Assembly: GCA_964036295.1 (NCBI GenBank)
Contig: OZ038463.1
Location: forward strand, 11,647,274-11,711,273
DNA from: Plumapathes pennacea
Taxonomy: Eukaryota > Cnidaria > Anthozoa > Antipatharia > Myriopathidae
Direction of reading: 5' to 3'
Length of the DNA: 64,000 nt
Each line of letters starts with the position of its first letter. Within the stretch, counting starts at the first letter, position 1. Both the position numbers and the translations under genes were made by a program. Positions 30,201-38,827 of the stretch are shown one piece after another. The notes beneath the pieces are model-generated. The model saw only the letters and a program-made list of their open reading frames with translations. It was not told the DNA's origin and ran no database searches.

Positions 30201-31058
30201 AGCACAAACCGCAGGAAAGGCAAGGCGCCAGGTTCGCTACAAATGTGCCTGTCGGTAAGCTTTACCTGCACGATTTGAGCTAAGCTGCCAAGTGGCTGCA
30301 CGGCATCGTGATGCACAGACACCTTAGGAGTCTTTGTAGTCGCCTATGCCGTGGAAATTCCGTCAATTCCTTTCCGGTCTAATCTCATTGTGGATTTGCT
30401 ATCCAATTTAGTTGTCTACCCAAACGGAAGTTTGGTATCGCTGTACGTGCTCCCTGAGCATACTTAAACCGGTAGTTTGTAGTGTAGAATTTAGTGTTGA
30501 CTTGGAGCCCGAGCTCTCCGTTAGTCTCGAAGCTCAAGAGCTCAGCACAGAATCACGAATAAAGAAGTCATCGAGTACAGAAGCGAGTCCCCTAAAATCT
30601 GCTCCGTAACATTTGTAAAATTTCAAAATGCACTCGCGGTGCAAACTATTAATTGCACTCGCACCATTACTTGGTTACCTCCCAGGGGTTTTTGCTATTT
30701 ATATAATGTTTTTTAAGATATTTTATTTTCATTTTTAGCCTGTTACATTCTACTTTGAGGATTTTGGCGATACGTGGGGTTAAAGAAGTCATCTAATAAA
30801 TGCCAGAAACAACAAAATCCGAAGAAAAAAAAAAGTACTTTTAAAACCCTTGAAGAGATTTCCGAAGAACCTTTAAAGATTGCTGGCAACCATCCCGCCC
30901 CGTCCTTGCGGTCGGAGGGCTTAAAGGAACAGTTCGCTTCTATCAAAACGTTGAACGACAGTGACAACATCGCTACCTGCATGGGCGGCGCCAATTGGTT
31001 CAAGCGATAAAGAAAGCCAAAACAGAAGCACTAAGAATGGTAAAAACATTGTCCTCAT
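18252..31058 (-). CDS. CAP3: CAP-superfamily gene interrupted by an LTR retrotransposon
   Basis: Three exons join in frame to 236 codons plus stop: signal peptide 30977-31058, CAP N-half 19587-19332 and CAP C-half 18624-18252. The two linker exons of CAP2 and CAP4 are missing; a SINE lies in that stretch. Since those exons are phase 1-1, the frame survives. The N-half exon has three extra residues (AASGASGTMQHSEKSQ). In the C-half the family motif GHFTQVVW reads GYFTQVVW, so a conserved CAP His is Tyr. Intron 1 holds a complete 9.4-kb chromovirus in antisense direction, making the intron about 11.4 kb. Whether it is still expressed or spliced is unknown; the exons themselves are intact. Confidence 0.65.
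19650..19803 (-). mobile_element. tRNA-derived SINE
   Basis: On the minus strand there is a clear polymerase III promoter. The A box is TGGCTCAGTTGG and the B box is GGTTCGAACCC. They are spaced as in a tRNA and followed by an unrelated tail (ACTCAGGGTCTTAAAATAAC). The acceptor stem does not pair as a working tRNA, so this is a SINE and not a tRNA gene. It lies in CAP3 where the linker exons are found in CAP4. Confidence 0.75.
20372..20682. mobile_element. Harbinger-like MITE rich in GCAAC/GTTGC
   Basis: Long inverted repeats (AGGTGAAGTAATACGGGCAA and its mirror TTGCCCGTAATACTTCACCT) are flanked by TAA on both sides (20369-20371 and 20683-20685). A TWA target suggests the PIF/Harbinger superfamily. 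The interior is dominated by GTTGC and GCAAC words. It was duplicated with the CAP unit (copy at 44289-44609). Confidence 0.75.
21227..21815 (+). repeat. 5' LTR of the chromovirus
   Basis: 589 bp starting TGTCAAGGGACAATTCGG and ending CTGCTCCGTAACA. It matches 30023-30611 at every base I compared. AATAAA at about 21762 is a plausible polyadenylation signal. A 16-base word, TTCCGTCAATTCCTTT, equals the complement of a universally conserved SSU rRNA stretch; this may be chance. Confidence 0.95.
21816..22362 (+). promoter_or_regulatory. Retrotransposon leader with possible primer-binding site
   Basis: TGGTGTTAAAATCCGCGG, seven bases past the LTR (about 21822-21839), begins with TGG as tRNA-primed binding sites do. 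I cannot name the tRNA. An A-rich tract follows at about 21950-22004. From 22198 the gag frame is already open and has protein-like composition, entered by TTG. Confidence 0.35.
22363..23412 (+). CDS. gag: Gag polyprotein of the chromovirus
   Basis: From the first ATG at 22363 the frame gives 349 residues. It is open from 22198 (TTG), where the predicted sequence (TRSKTKALTDSSKAKSG, then an acidic run) is protein-like, so a non-ATG or altered start is possible. The middle is a Retrotrans_gag-type capsid region (LPTFSGSFNEDVNEFLTNFE, LPLHLKDNASIWF). The C-terminus has an Arg/Asn-rich stretch and one CCHC zinc knuckle, CNYCNKPGHVAYAC, beginning about residue 301 from the ATG. Gag would assemble the particle and bind element RNA. 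It stops at TAG 23410-23412, directly after a TTTAAAC slippery heptamer that leads into pol. Confidence 0.92.
   Translation: MADGGDPTAQATVPLTAKDVLQLLEDQNQRFAEKWNAQTIALAKIVENSSKPTGPAKYNSVKLPTFSGSFNEDVNEFLTNFERAATFHGWQNERKAQALPLHLKDNASIWFNTSPDLADKSYEGLMEAMRNQFHSASDKWLLRQKLNDRKQLSTESVTEYAADIRRTCQRIDLPRSECVNHFVQGLKPEIKNYVVLQRPGTLEEAENHAKLKESVPEPKTDDKIDDLVRALTPLLKSAPPATIAAYESRQSSSNRVNERPLNRDDIAQIVRQELRRTSDSRANNRGNTNRNRRTFDGRPICNYCNKPGHVAYACRQRQGQRDPRLPNYNPERYAGQSEQHPTGHSPPLN
23403..23447 (+). promoter_or_regulatory. Programmed -1 ribosomal frameshift signal (gag-pol)
   Basis: The heptamer TTTAAAC at 23403-23409 is in the X XXY YYZ register of gag. It is followed by a 7-base spacer that contains the gag stop, then an 11-bp hairpin (23417-23427 with 23437-23447, one G-T pair, 9-base loop). 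After slipping back one base the frame reads straight into pol. Heptamer class, spacing and stem length all fit known -1 signals. Loop pairing with downstream bases (pseudoknot) was not established. Confidence 0.85.
23415..28031 (+). CDS. pol: Pol polyprotein with C-terminal chromodomain
   Basis: This 1538-residue frame is entered from gag by -1 frameshift, so no start codon of its own is needed. Residue numbers count from 23415. A long charged N-terminal part precedes the aspartic protease motif LIDTGANVSA (Asp 274). Reverse transcriptase follows, with DYRKLNDVT, LPFGLCNSPATFQ and catalytic YIDD at 712-715. RNase H has YVDASQTG (Asp 861) and TDHSALRW. Integrase has the HHCC zinc motif (His 1075, His 1082, CADC) and a D,D35E triad at 1144, 1204 and 1240. 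A GPY/F-like segment (HNWHGPYRI) and a chromodomain at about 1484-1530 (YLVKWAGYP, ATWEPEENL) finish it. All key residues are present, and the frame has no stops. The chromodomain would steer integration to marked chromatin. Confidence 0.96.
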   Translation: MVLCEREAHKAFVRQRLNQNVNEKPETPVVCDTPERNRNAQQPTNQIDFMSRETHFPTDLNTKAQNIKKRTECKGYPARSEQMAARMRRRREEEKKAQQNKQCEIAEINTIAAPTVAEHVKVNICVSEAQNNPVLFEIIVPRNAEVVMDNSQIVFTESRPAYTETRVESEERKIEIDQSVETVDQIMSYMRFIEYVTPRILKKPRSNGEVETTSKESIESKVRVPDTPPIETQPMSHEEQISDAEQNAIHFTSPSESLTIDGTIMGRNLKFLIDTGANVSAIKADVWRQLPPPTKHPPEPTTITTIRSVNGQNIPVLGQLNIPFEIASTTYPYRVLVIQNLAYDAILGRDFLEHYHAKIDLQAKILDLDNQPVPCSTSDDNTTSNTPAVCFIHAQSSFILPPESETIVPASLSESHKGVTGLVNPRADLPGRYQILGAAELVEASQQGTVPIRLLNPTSQPIKIYRRTKLGDFTVTDPEIATYELGKADQEAEAERDLPTATDTDTQQWPEIDNENLDEIQRSRLCKLLSDYKDVFAFSPEQLGRTSVVKHTIDTGSHPPIRLRSYRTAPSAKSEIDKQVQEMLDNDIISPSVSPWAAPVVLVKKSDGSMRFCIDYRKLNDVTRKDSHPLPRIDESLDALSGARYFSTLDLRSGYWQIEMDDDSKEKTAFITHNGLYEFNVLPFGLCNSPATFQRLMTHLMRGLQWSICLVYIDDLIIFSRTFDEHLHHLEQVFKRLREANVRLKPSKCHFVQPEVDYLGHVVSASGLKPNPAKIQAVRDFPTPKNTTDVRSFLGLANYYRRFVKGFAQMAAPLNKLSSKNVKFHWDASCQVAFDQLKRALTAAPILVYPDFRLPFHLYVDASQTGIGLTLGQVVEGKEVAIAYAGRDLNQAERNYSATEREALAVIDGIKRFQPYLSGRKFTVHTDHSALRWLMSMQSPNGRLARWSMLIQSFDFDIVHRPGTANGNADALSRRPYDTCHLNAIDSAGIQTQRLYDYQRRDPDLIDMIDYLEQEALPLDRARARKILLSEDLFYLGQDRLLYHLDTSEKRVTKGFRSQLVIPAALRYEILVNAHDELPGGHLGLFKTYEKIKARYYWKGMYKDVEHWIRSCADCATRKHPRNKRKAPLLPIPVEGPFDRIAVDCLGPLPATHSGNKYIVVFTDYLTRWVEAFPVPTIDAVQIARLLTQEIIPRHGAPRTLLSDRGKNFLSTLVAEVCRLFSIRKLNTTAYHPQTDGVVERFNATLCQTLSMYVSKNQKDWDTFITAALFAFRTSPSETTGESPFYLLYGREARLPMDVSLLPPADPASSIAEHRRRIVRQIELGQRIAKENTQRAQQKMKDHYDKTAQEPDFLEGQRVWVFTPKTFKGLSKKLLHNWHGPYRIVEQLSPVHYRLRTCSNRPVTTTVHANRMKLFYDPTDRPIDPPDDDILDDLYLGPDDLLPDSFDLTANEPQLEPDAPTVNLDPVVDPPQQNDQPEIDNETVFNAETILRHRVHGGQTQYLVKWAGYPISEATWEPEENLFDPRLLANYQNNPMPQ
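28051..28728 (+). CDS. ORF3: SGNH/GDSL-family hydrolase-like protein in the retrotransposon
   Basis: This intact 225-codon ORF starts 20 bases after the pol stop. An alternative ATG at 28078 directly follows a good 3' splice-site-like run (CTGTTTCAG), as expected for a spliced env-type message. The SGNH blocks appear in order. Block I is VMILGHSF with Ser 24, block II is GIGGRTV with Gly near 57-60, block III is LLEIGSNDL with Asn 89, and block V is DGVHLNTNG with Asp 179 and His 182. The complete S-G-N-H set predicts an active esterase or lipase-type fold. No signal peptide or membrane segment is obvious, and the C-terminus is Arg-rich (about 45 residues). It is unlike gag or pol. Esterase domains are known in ORF1 of some CR1-type LINEs; a position after pol in a chromovirus is unusual to my knowledge. 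The substrate is unknown. Confidence 0.85.
   Translation: MYGLSAVSDMPHYSTPRVMILGHSFVWRFERFLNTTRLDSVHRNLGLSTNISLAFQGIGGRTVSKLWRFDLHAVAQFRPHIILLEIGSNDLCNPAIQPVELANHIRELVTFLHFTYKVDRIIVNAVLPRLTSHDIVALYNSRVASLNRSLRKTLRLLPFVTFWSPWDLLNAHDSVYLRDGVHLNTNGNYLLYRSYQRVLRRILYGPRPRNRHRHTYRRRSRDVIH
28729..30008 (+). other. Retrotransposon 3' region with only short frames
   Basis: About 1.3 kb separates ORF3 from the polypurine tract. Short frames at 29227-29445 (basic, TTG start) and 29429-29644 overlap each other and show no recognisable domain. I do not count them as genes. The region could carry packaging or splicing signals, but none was identified. Confidence 0.4.
30009..30020 (+). promoter_or_regulatory. 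Polypurine tract
   Basis: AAACAGGGGGG lies immediately before the 3' LTR, where plus-strand DNA synthesis would be primed. Confidence 0.75.
30023..30611 (+). repeat. 3' LTR of the chromovirus
   Basis: 589 bp, the same length and, by eye, the same sequence as the 5' LTR. It is followed by the target duplication TTTG at 30612-30615, and the interrupted CAP3 intron resumes. Confidence 0.95.
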
Positions 31059-32536
31059 TTGGTTGAATCTGCGAAGATAAAACTGTGAAAGAAAACATAT
31101 GAACAAAAATATAGGCACAGTGAAGACACTATATATAGTTAGATAAACCAACAGTTAAATATAGAATAAGTTATAATTATTATAATCCCTGCTAACTTGG
31201 TTTTAACTGAAATTAGCTGGAAACTATTAAAAAAGAAAGATATAAAGACCGCGAGCCGACAGGATATGGACAAACAAAAACAGAAGAAACCGATTTAACT
31301 CATAGGTAAAGGCATAAACTATACAGGCATACAAACACAGAGTTTACACAGTCGCAGGCCCACAGATTAAAAAGTGTATTAATAAAATATCTATGATACT
31401 GTACGTGCGTTATGATTGGCTAAAAACATGTTAGGTGAGATTATATTACACACTGACTTGGCGGCCACGTGGCCTCCTCACGCTACCCTCGCGTCTTCCC
31501 TCTTCACGCTTGTTTAGATAAAACTATTATTACACGGGAAAGCGTTATATATTTCTTAAATATTGTTGAACTGTACCTCCTGGGTTCTGGGGTCGCCAAC
31601 AACAAATAATCTCAACTAAGCTGACAACTATGTTTTATTTCTTCGCATGTTCTCAGTATTTTCCCAAAACCTCTCGTGCTTAGATGAGGTTATTATTACA
31701 CGGAAAAGCGTTATACAGTATATTTCTTAAATATTGTTGAACTGTACCTTCTGGTCTTTGGTCGTCAACGACAAATAATCTCAACTAAATTGACAACTAT
31801 GTCCATTTCTCATTTCTTCTAGTTACTTTATGATGAATGGCGTAACATTTAGTACACTCGAGGGCCACAGAACAAGGAGATGAATGCGTTTAAGAAGTTG
31901 CATCCTAGCCAAACTCGAAATGCCATGAGTTTAACCAAATTATGAAATAAAAAGTAAGCTGACAGAGTGGGGCAATAAAATTTGAAGTGTTCCAATACTT
32001 ACTTATTTTTTGTGACGACTTCGTTTCTTAAGGTCCTTAACAAGAGTGCTGTTGGCGAAATGTGACGGTCTTCTAGCTGTTAGAATTTTTCTGGTTGTAT
32101 GAACCGACGGTGATGAAATGGTAATGTGTTACCTGTAAATTTCAAGACCTGCTCTAAAACTGTCCACCCACATTTGTTCATTTTTGACTCCAAAACACTC
32201 CCAAAGGCTTGTATAAGACTACATGATAGAATTTATTAGGTAGTTTCCTAAAATTTATCTTTATCTCAAAGATCCAACGACTATAAGTAATCCAAAAAGA
32301 GATGTTGAGTGAAAAGGATGGGTCAGACTTGATCTCGATTACGTACCGACTTGAGACGAGATCTCATAATTTTATCTGCCTTTGTATTTCGAGATGTGAC
32401 TCAGTATAATGACAATAAAAGGCTTTAAGTTTGTGTGGAAATTACTTTTACGAGCAATAAGGCGATCGCCACATGTCTAAAAATTATTTTTGCCTTGTTT
32501 CCGGCATGGCCTAAACACCGCAAAGCAATCGGTCAT

Positions 32537-35106
32537 GCACCGCCTATGACTCCGAACTCTTACATGCTCACTGAAATTTGGTTTCAAAAGTGTAGTATCA
32601 TAGGTTTTTAAGAGTGGGTTGCTGTAAATATCGACTATAGGTATGCAAGATAGAAAAATCCGATTTTCTCAAACTTTGCCATATTAAAGGCCTTCAGTAA
32701 CTATTACCAAAAATATAGGTCCGAGGTGCTTTTGATTCTTTATCTATTTTTGGTGAATTTTTTTGTGTTCCCGCGTGGAATTTGGCAAATTCAACACTAA
32801 AATACCAAGTTTTTCGGACGCTCCCTCACAATGGTAAAGACCGTTTTACAGAAAATTCGTCCTACAAAGTAAACAATGTCTCTCCTCTGTTAAGTAATGT
32901 TGTCAGATTGCAGTGTTACCGAAGCCTGAATTTTTGGCAGATTTTCAAAATTTATGACTGTGACAGTGATGTGTGACCTTAAAATGTAGGTCAAGTTCAA
33001 AGCCAAAAATCGCACTCTAGTACATCGCTTCGACCACTGAGAATTTACCCCAGGGAAGGACCATCCCTTGAACTAAACATATAGCAAATAAAAAATTGTG
33101 GTAAATTAAATGGCGGATTTCGGGAACGGTTTGAAGTCGGGTTACGTGACCAAAACAACGCATCCTTTGATCTTTGACTTTATCGGAAATTAGCGGTCGG
33201 ACGTTCCTATATGTTTATAATTTCCGCTTTAAATCACGACAAAACGAATTTCAAGGGTGTTTCAAACCCCTGGAACTACAAATTCGCGTTTGTGTGGATC
33301 TACAGACATTTAGTTTGAAACTTAACCTAATTTACATTTTCTCAGCGACACTAATCCATCACAACATAATCGCTTCTGTCCGGTTAAACGTACAAATTGT
33401 AAGAAAAGTCGATCAAATACCAAAAAGCTGGACACCATCTGATACATCTTACCGTAAAAAGCTATTTCTGGCCGGTAAGTGCAGCCACTGTTGTCGCAGA
33501 AGCTGCCGCTGTCATGTCGAATTCGTCCCAGCCGCGGCGTTTAGAGGTTAACGATTAAGCGAGATCATACAAGAAGAATTTGCTGCACAACTCTCGCATT
33601 CATACTTTGAAGATCTATTATGTTAAACAATCATGATGTGAAAGCTTTTTGCAAGAAATTTAGGAACCTTATCCAACTTGCTATGCGATGTGGTTGTCAA
33701 TCAAAAAATGGCCGCCCAGGATGTGATGTCATGGAAATGCCGCGAGAAAACTCATTGCAGCAGAAAAATTCGCCGTAATTCCTCGGATAAGCCCTCCTTC
33801 TCAGAAATTTGAAATAAGCGCCTCCCCCTTTATATAGTCGATGTTTTTGCACAAATGGCAAATACCCTAAATCCTCCAATAAGCGATGTTAGATGACTTT
33901 CAGTGTCGCTACTAGAACTATACGGTTTTGAACAATGCATGCATCGTTATGTTGTCGTTTATGGGCTAATGTTACAAATCGCAAAAATGTATCTCAGGGA
34001 AAAATGAAACCTAACCTAACTTAACTTAACCTAACTAACCTCGCGATTCTAATTACACTTTCCTTAGACAGTCTCGGGTGTATTCTGTAGTTGGTGTAGA
34101 AAGTTGAGTTTACTACTTGTACACGAAAAGTTGAAAACGCACCACGGCACGTTGTCTGAACTAAACCAGGCTGCCCTGCGACAAACATTTTTTGGCGGCC
34201 GACTGGTGACGTCACTAAACAACTATGGTTTGTAAAAACGAGCAATAACCTCCGAGCGGAAAATAGACAAGAATCCCGCTTACCAAAAGTCACTACAAAG
34301 CGAGGGGATATCTGCGATCATCGTATTTCTAGTATCACTATATTAGTTTTTGCGCATTTGCCAGGAAAAAACGAATATTCACTTCAAAATACGTCTTTCC
34401 AAGAGGGGACTGGGACGACTTTCAACTTTCAAGGTGGCTGCTCCCACAAGGAACAATAAAAAATAAATCTTATTTGCGTAAAGAGTATAAAAAACTTTCG
34501 ATCTTGAAATTTCAGTGGTTCTCAATGTCCACCATCTCAAAAGTGTTATGCGCACTAAAGATGCGCAATGCAAAACTAGGGACCAGAACATGGTGACAAG
34601 GAACCTGCTAGCCGCCTGCACACGTGCGAAAATGTACATTGAACGAAAACTTGTCAGCAGTTTTTTTAAATGAATTCATTGCGGCAGTGAGTTGCCAGCC
34701 TCTCGCGCCATTTTTCCATGACATCACATTCGGGGCGGCCATTTTATGATTGACAACCACAACCTTGTTACAAAAAGCTTTCACATCATGATTGTTTAAC
34801 ATATTTAACTGTAGATCTTCAAAGTATGAATGCGAGAGTTGTGCAGCAAATTCTTCTTGTATGATCTCGCTTAATCGTTAACTTTACAACCGCTAAACGC
34901 CGCGGCTGGGACGAATTCGACATGACCTATATTTTGGTAATAGTTACTGAAGGCCTTTAATATGGCAAAGTTTGAGAAAATCGGATTTTTCTATCTTGCA
35001 TACCTATAGTCGATATTTACAGCAACCCGCTCTTAAAAACCTATGATACTACACTTTTGAAACCCAATTTCAGTGAGCATGTAAGGTTCGGAGTCATAGG
35101 CGGTGC
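32537..35106. mobile_element. Large foldback element with about 185-bp outer and about 265-bp inner inverted arms
   Basis: The outer arms 32537-32724 and 34925-35106 are inverted copies of each other (ATTAAAGGCCTTCAGTAAC mirrored by GTTACTGAAGGCCTTTAAT). The inner arms 33485-33780 and 34660-34924 are likewise inverted (GACGAATTCG, TCATGATGTGAAAGC). The left arm has an extra 0.8 kb (32725-33545) that is absent from the right arm here but present, inverted, in the copy at 391-1205. The frames inside have no known domain. The element class is uncertain. Confidence 0.65.
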
Positions 35107-35237
35107 TTAATTCACAACACAATTACATTTACAATTTCTAACAACAGTGACTTTCGTTCAACCCTTTCGCTGCCACAGTGACTACAGTCGCCCCACTGAA
35201 GAATGCAATATACGACTAGTCAGTCGCCCAAAGAGTT

Positions 35238-35391
35238 CAGTGGAACCTCGTTAATACAGCCACTGGCAGGACATAAAAATCTGGCGTATTAACGGAGATT
35301 TTAGATAAGAAAAGGGCCGAGCGTTTTGTTCCGCGGGACAAAAAATGGTGGCCGCGTAAGCGCGAGGTGGCGGTAAGGCGGGGTTCCATTG
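35238..35391. mobile_element. Pogo/Tigger-like MITE, copy 2
   Basis: Duplicate of 1507-1661. It starts CAGTGGAACCTCGTTAAT and ends GGTTCCATTG, followed by TA; the left TA has changed to TT. Confidence 0.7.
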
Positions 35392-35541
35392 TACAAAGAA
35401 AACATAAATTAATCAAAACCTTTATTTTATTAAGACAATCACACAGTTTGCTATATATTTGCCGATAGTGAGTCCTAAAACAATTTATATGCTAGAGACA
35501 GTGATTTTGATCCTAATAGCGACAAGGAACTGCTGTTAAAC

Positions 35542-35607
<66 letters not shown>

Positions 35608-35757
35608 ACCACAACACACTAGTTTCTCTGATTGGTCGATTTAGCGTGGTAAATAAGAGTCCAGACAACGATGCTGACGCCAGCATGTCACGTTTTGCAG
35701 CGAAATACAACGAAAGTTTCCTGTATATTTCTAAATGTTGTGGTAAAAAACAAATTT

Positions 35758-35935
35758 CCACTGGTTTGCCGTGGTGTGGACTCTTATTTAACACGATTTA
35801 CATCATCACATGGTCAAAATTAGTTGCGGACTCACTCGGCGAAGCGCCTCGTGAGTCCACAACATTTTGACCATGTGATGACGTAAATCGTGGTAAATAA
35901 GAGTCCACACCACGACAAACCAGTGGAAATTTATT
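35758..35935. mobile_element. Foldback MITE with near-perfect 85-bp arms
   Basis: The left arm begins TTTCCACTGGTTTG and includes GTGTGGACTCTTATTTA. The right arm mirrors it, with centre at CGGCGAAGCGCCTCG. It is absent from the equivalent part of copy I, where the sequence passes directly from the T-rich tract to CACAATGCACGAGAAC. Confidence 0.75.
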
Positions 35936-36926
35936 AAACATATATATATATGTATTATCTCAAATGATTACTCGAAAAGTTGCTAAACGTTTGTCATAAA
36001 AGACCCAGAAGTGCAATGGGAAGTTTAAACGTTCCCGGGGAAAGCTTACAATCTTGAATGACCGTTACGAAGAAGGAAAACATCCGAGGAAAAAATTGCT
36101 TGCGACCAGAGCCGTCATTGACAACAAGCGCTGCAGAGTATGGAGGGTTGTTTCACCTCTGTGTTAAAATTTGCACACTTGCCAGGAAGAAAGTGGAAAG
36201 CGAACAATCACCGTAAACAGTTATGACTAAAACCGTGCAAGAACCAAGTTTGGCAGACATGTTTGCTCGTCATGGCGCACTGTGAAGACTGTAAATAAAT
36301 TTTTCACAATGCACGAGAACTCTGTATTTCGAAATCACTGACTGGGACAAAAACGCCGTGGTGATTTGAGGACGTTTATTTTGCTGGAAGAAACCTAAAC
36401 GCTCCACGAGGAGGCAGGAAGATTAAGCGGTGAGTTTTGAATAATATAACTTTCAATGATGTGTCGGGCGCAGTTTGTGATGAAATGATTTTCTTTTAGT
36501 GCCATTTTGCCTTCTACATTATTGTACGTGTAAGAAACTTATTCAAAAGAATAAAAAATACTCTGAATTACAAAGCAGTTTCTTCCGGAAAGAGATAAGA
36601 CTGCAGTTTTTTTAAATCTTTTAGTGAGCGAGCAAGGGCGAGTTCGAATCCTTCACCGAATAAAGTTCACTGCAGTGTCGTTGTTTGACACACGCTATGG
36701 GCCATTTTATTCAGCTCAGAACAAATTAGTATTTATCTAGGCAGTTGGTTCGACAGACGCTTATTTTCTTTCAAGATTTACAAATCGGTAGAATTGTAAG
36801 CTGTTAACTGAATTTGTTGTGAAAACAAACGTGCGTAATTCATGCCTGATCGCGATCATTGCTGTTGTTGAATGAACGAGACGAGTACTCGTTGGGGCCT
36901 TGTTTTGTGTTTGCCGAAAGATCTAA

Positions 36927-37095
36927 AGCCATATAATAAATATCTTATTAACCTCGTTTCCTTGGTCCGTACCGTAAGTTATGGATCCTCGTTTTTTTCG
37001 TCGCCTTATGGCCATAAGGCCACGAAAAAAACTCGGTCCATAACTTACTGTACGGACCGCGCGCTCGGTTAATAAGATCTATTTATTATATGGCT
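36927..37095. mobile_element. Foldback element with AGCCATATAATAAAT termini
   Basis: It is intact at both ends (AGCCATATAATAAATA and TATTTATTATATGGCT-type mirror), with a long internal hairpin (CCGTAAGTTATGGATCC mirrored). Copy I holds only the left two-thirds, at 2572-2726. Confidence 0.8.
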
Positions 37096-38160
37096 CACCA
37101 GTCCATGATGGAAATGGAGCAGTCTGATTGGCTCGTTAGCGGTCCGTATTTTCTTGTACGGACCAGGCAGACGGACCGGGCAGATGGACCGCTACGTCAC
37201 AGTTAATTTGTTTGTCAAAAGTTTCACACACGAGGTTGTGCAGCTCTTTGGTTTCGGTAAAAGGTGTCGGCTAAGTCTGTGCTGAACCAAAGCGGTGCAA
37301 CGAGAATTTGTAAAGGAGATAAATCCATTTCACAGGGAAAACTTTCAGTTTACAAGCCAAGAAAACAGTTTGGAGAAGAAGATTCGACCTGTATTGCCGG
37401 TTTTGTGGCATCGTAAAAGGCAGATTAGCTCGTTCTCTAAAAAATCGGACGGTTTAACGTGAAAGGAAAGCAAAGTGATCGGCCAAAGAATGTGAACAGT
37501 CACCGTGAACGGATCTGAGAAGATACAATGTTTGTCGGACACTGTTTTGTAATTGTGGCGCCGCCAGCAGTAGCTGTACTGTAAACACTGCAAGTATGGA
37601 TTTCACAAGGAATGAAAGTCGTTTTAGTTCAAAATCATCAAAGATTTTACGGAACTGATGTTTATCTTTACGATGATGGACGAATAGTCTACGAGAATTA
37701 AGCCGCCGAGAGATCGGTAAGTTTTGATGTTTACGGGAGGCCATTGCGATATTGAATTTCAGCCTTCGGCTTGATTGTTTTCTTTGAATGCCTGTGTGAT
37801 GATAAATGCATTCGAAAAAATAGAATTACGTTTACTGTTTTGAGCTGCAAAACGCCTGTTTATTTTCAAACAAGGAAAATTTGAAAAGTCGAAAGAAAGC
37901 TAAACTTTCACGTTTGTCATTACGGGTTTACTGAGTGACTGTGTCACTGTAGATACGGCTTGCACTTAAAAATAGTATTCAACTAAAATCATACAGTAAA
38001 TTAGCTGCTTCTTTCTGTCAAGTATTTTGAGTTGAGGAAATTGGAGAGCTACATCACTAGGAATCAATTTTCAATAGTTGAAACGCCGGTTACGTACGCA
38101 CGCAAACTGGTCAAGTGCTTCTTGGTGCTTTGTCTTATGTTTTGCAGCATAAAACATTGA

Positions 38161-38335
38161 AGCCATATAATAAATCATTTATTGACCTCGCACTCGGTCC
38201 GTACGGGAGAATAATGCTCTCGTTCTCTTTTTACGTGTTTATGAACCTCGCCGCGGCGGCTCGGTCCATAAACACGTAAAAAGAAAACTCGAGCATTATT
38301 CTCCCGTACGGACCTCGCGCTCGGTCAATAAGATA
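38161..38335. mobile_element. Second foldback element, AGCCATATAATAAAT family
   Basis: The left end AGCCATATAATAAATC is followed by hairpin arms around CCGCGGCGG (GGGAGAATAATGCTCTCG mirrored as CTCGAGCATTATTCTCCC). Its right end runs into a short TA repeat and GTATGTATGTATAT, the same junction that follows the truncated copy at 2726. Confidence 0.75.
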
Positions 38336-38827
38336 TATATATATATATATGTATGTATGTATATATTTAAGCAATATAACACGAGTTTCCATGTCTTTGT
38401 ACTCTTATATAAACACGCGGGATGTTGGGAGAACACGAGAAAAAGTTCAAAATCACAAGCCGCTTCCGGCTTTCTGTCTCATGGTTTCCGAATTAAATTT
38501 CATGCAATATTCAGACAACTTTTCTTCACGCTGCTTCACTAATTGCACATGATTTGCACACGACTTCACTATTTGATCTAATAGCCCTCTGCAGTTTCTG
38601 TAACACATGAATCTTTTGAAGTAGGGGACGACTCGCGGTCATTTTATTTCATAATTCGTCATTTCCATGCCTTTGTACTTATTTATAAAATGGTTTTTTA
38701 ACCAATCAGAGCACCCGTAGTATCATACTTATTTTATAATTTACATTTGTCACCATGGTAACATGTTATAACATTATTTTTATATATTGGTATAACATTA
38801 TTGGTTCAAACCATTTGCCATTATTTA

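Larger units (their letters stand above)
21227..30611 (+). mobile_element. Complete Ty3/gypsy chromovirus LTR retrotransposon, 9385 bp
   Basis: Two 589-bp LTRs, each TGTC...AACA, bracket gag, pol and a third ORF. The flanking 4-bp duplication TTTG (21223-21226 and 30612-30615) is present once at the empty site in the CAP4 unit (45143-45146). The LTRs look identical by eye, the frames are open, and domain order is protease, reverse transcriptase, RNase H, integrase, chromodomain. All this points to a young, possibly active insertion. It lies antisense in CAP3 intron 1. The extra SGNH-hydrolase ORF is unusual for the family. Confidence 0.95.
31163..38760. repeat. Segmental-duplication block, copy III (longest intergenic flank)
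   Basis: It matches 1-390 and 1205-3150 and carries extra DNA that copy I lacks: the left arm and loop of the foldback element, a 35.6-35.9 kb foldback insertion, and about 1.25 kb between two foldback elements. No host gene is supported. A frame at 37454-37744 minus lies in the part unique to this copy and has no recognised domain. Confidence 0.7.

Noticed and set aside
37454-37744. 96-codon minus-strand frame beginning MASRKHQNLPISRR in the DNA unique to copy III
   Set aside because: Length and composition are compatible with chance. It has no recognised domain and is absent from the sister copy.
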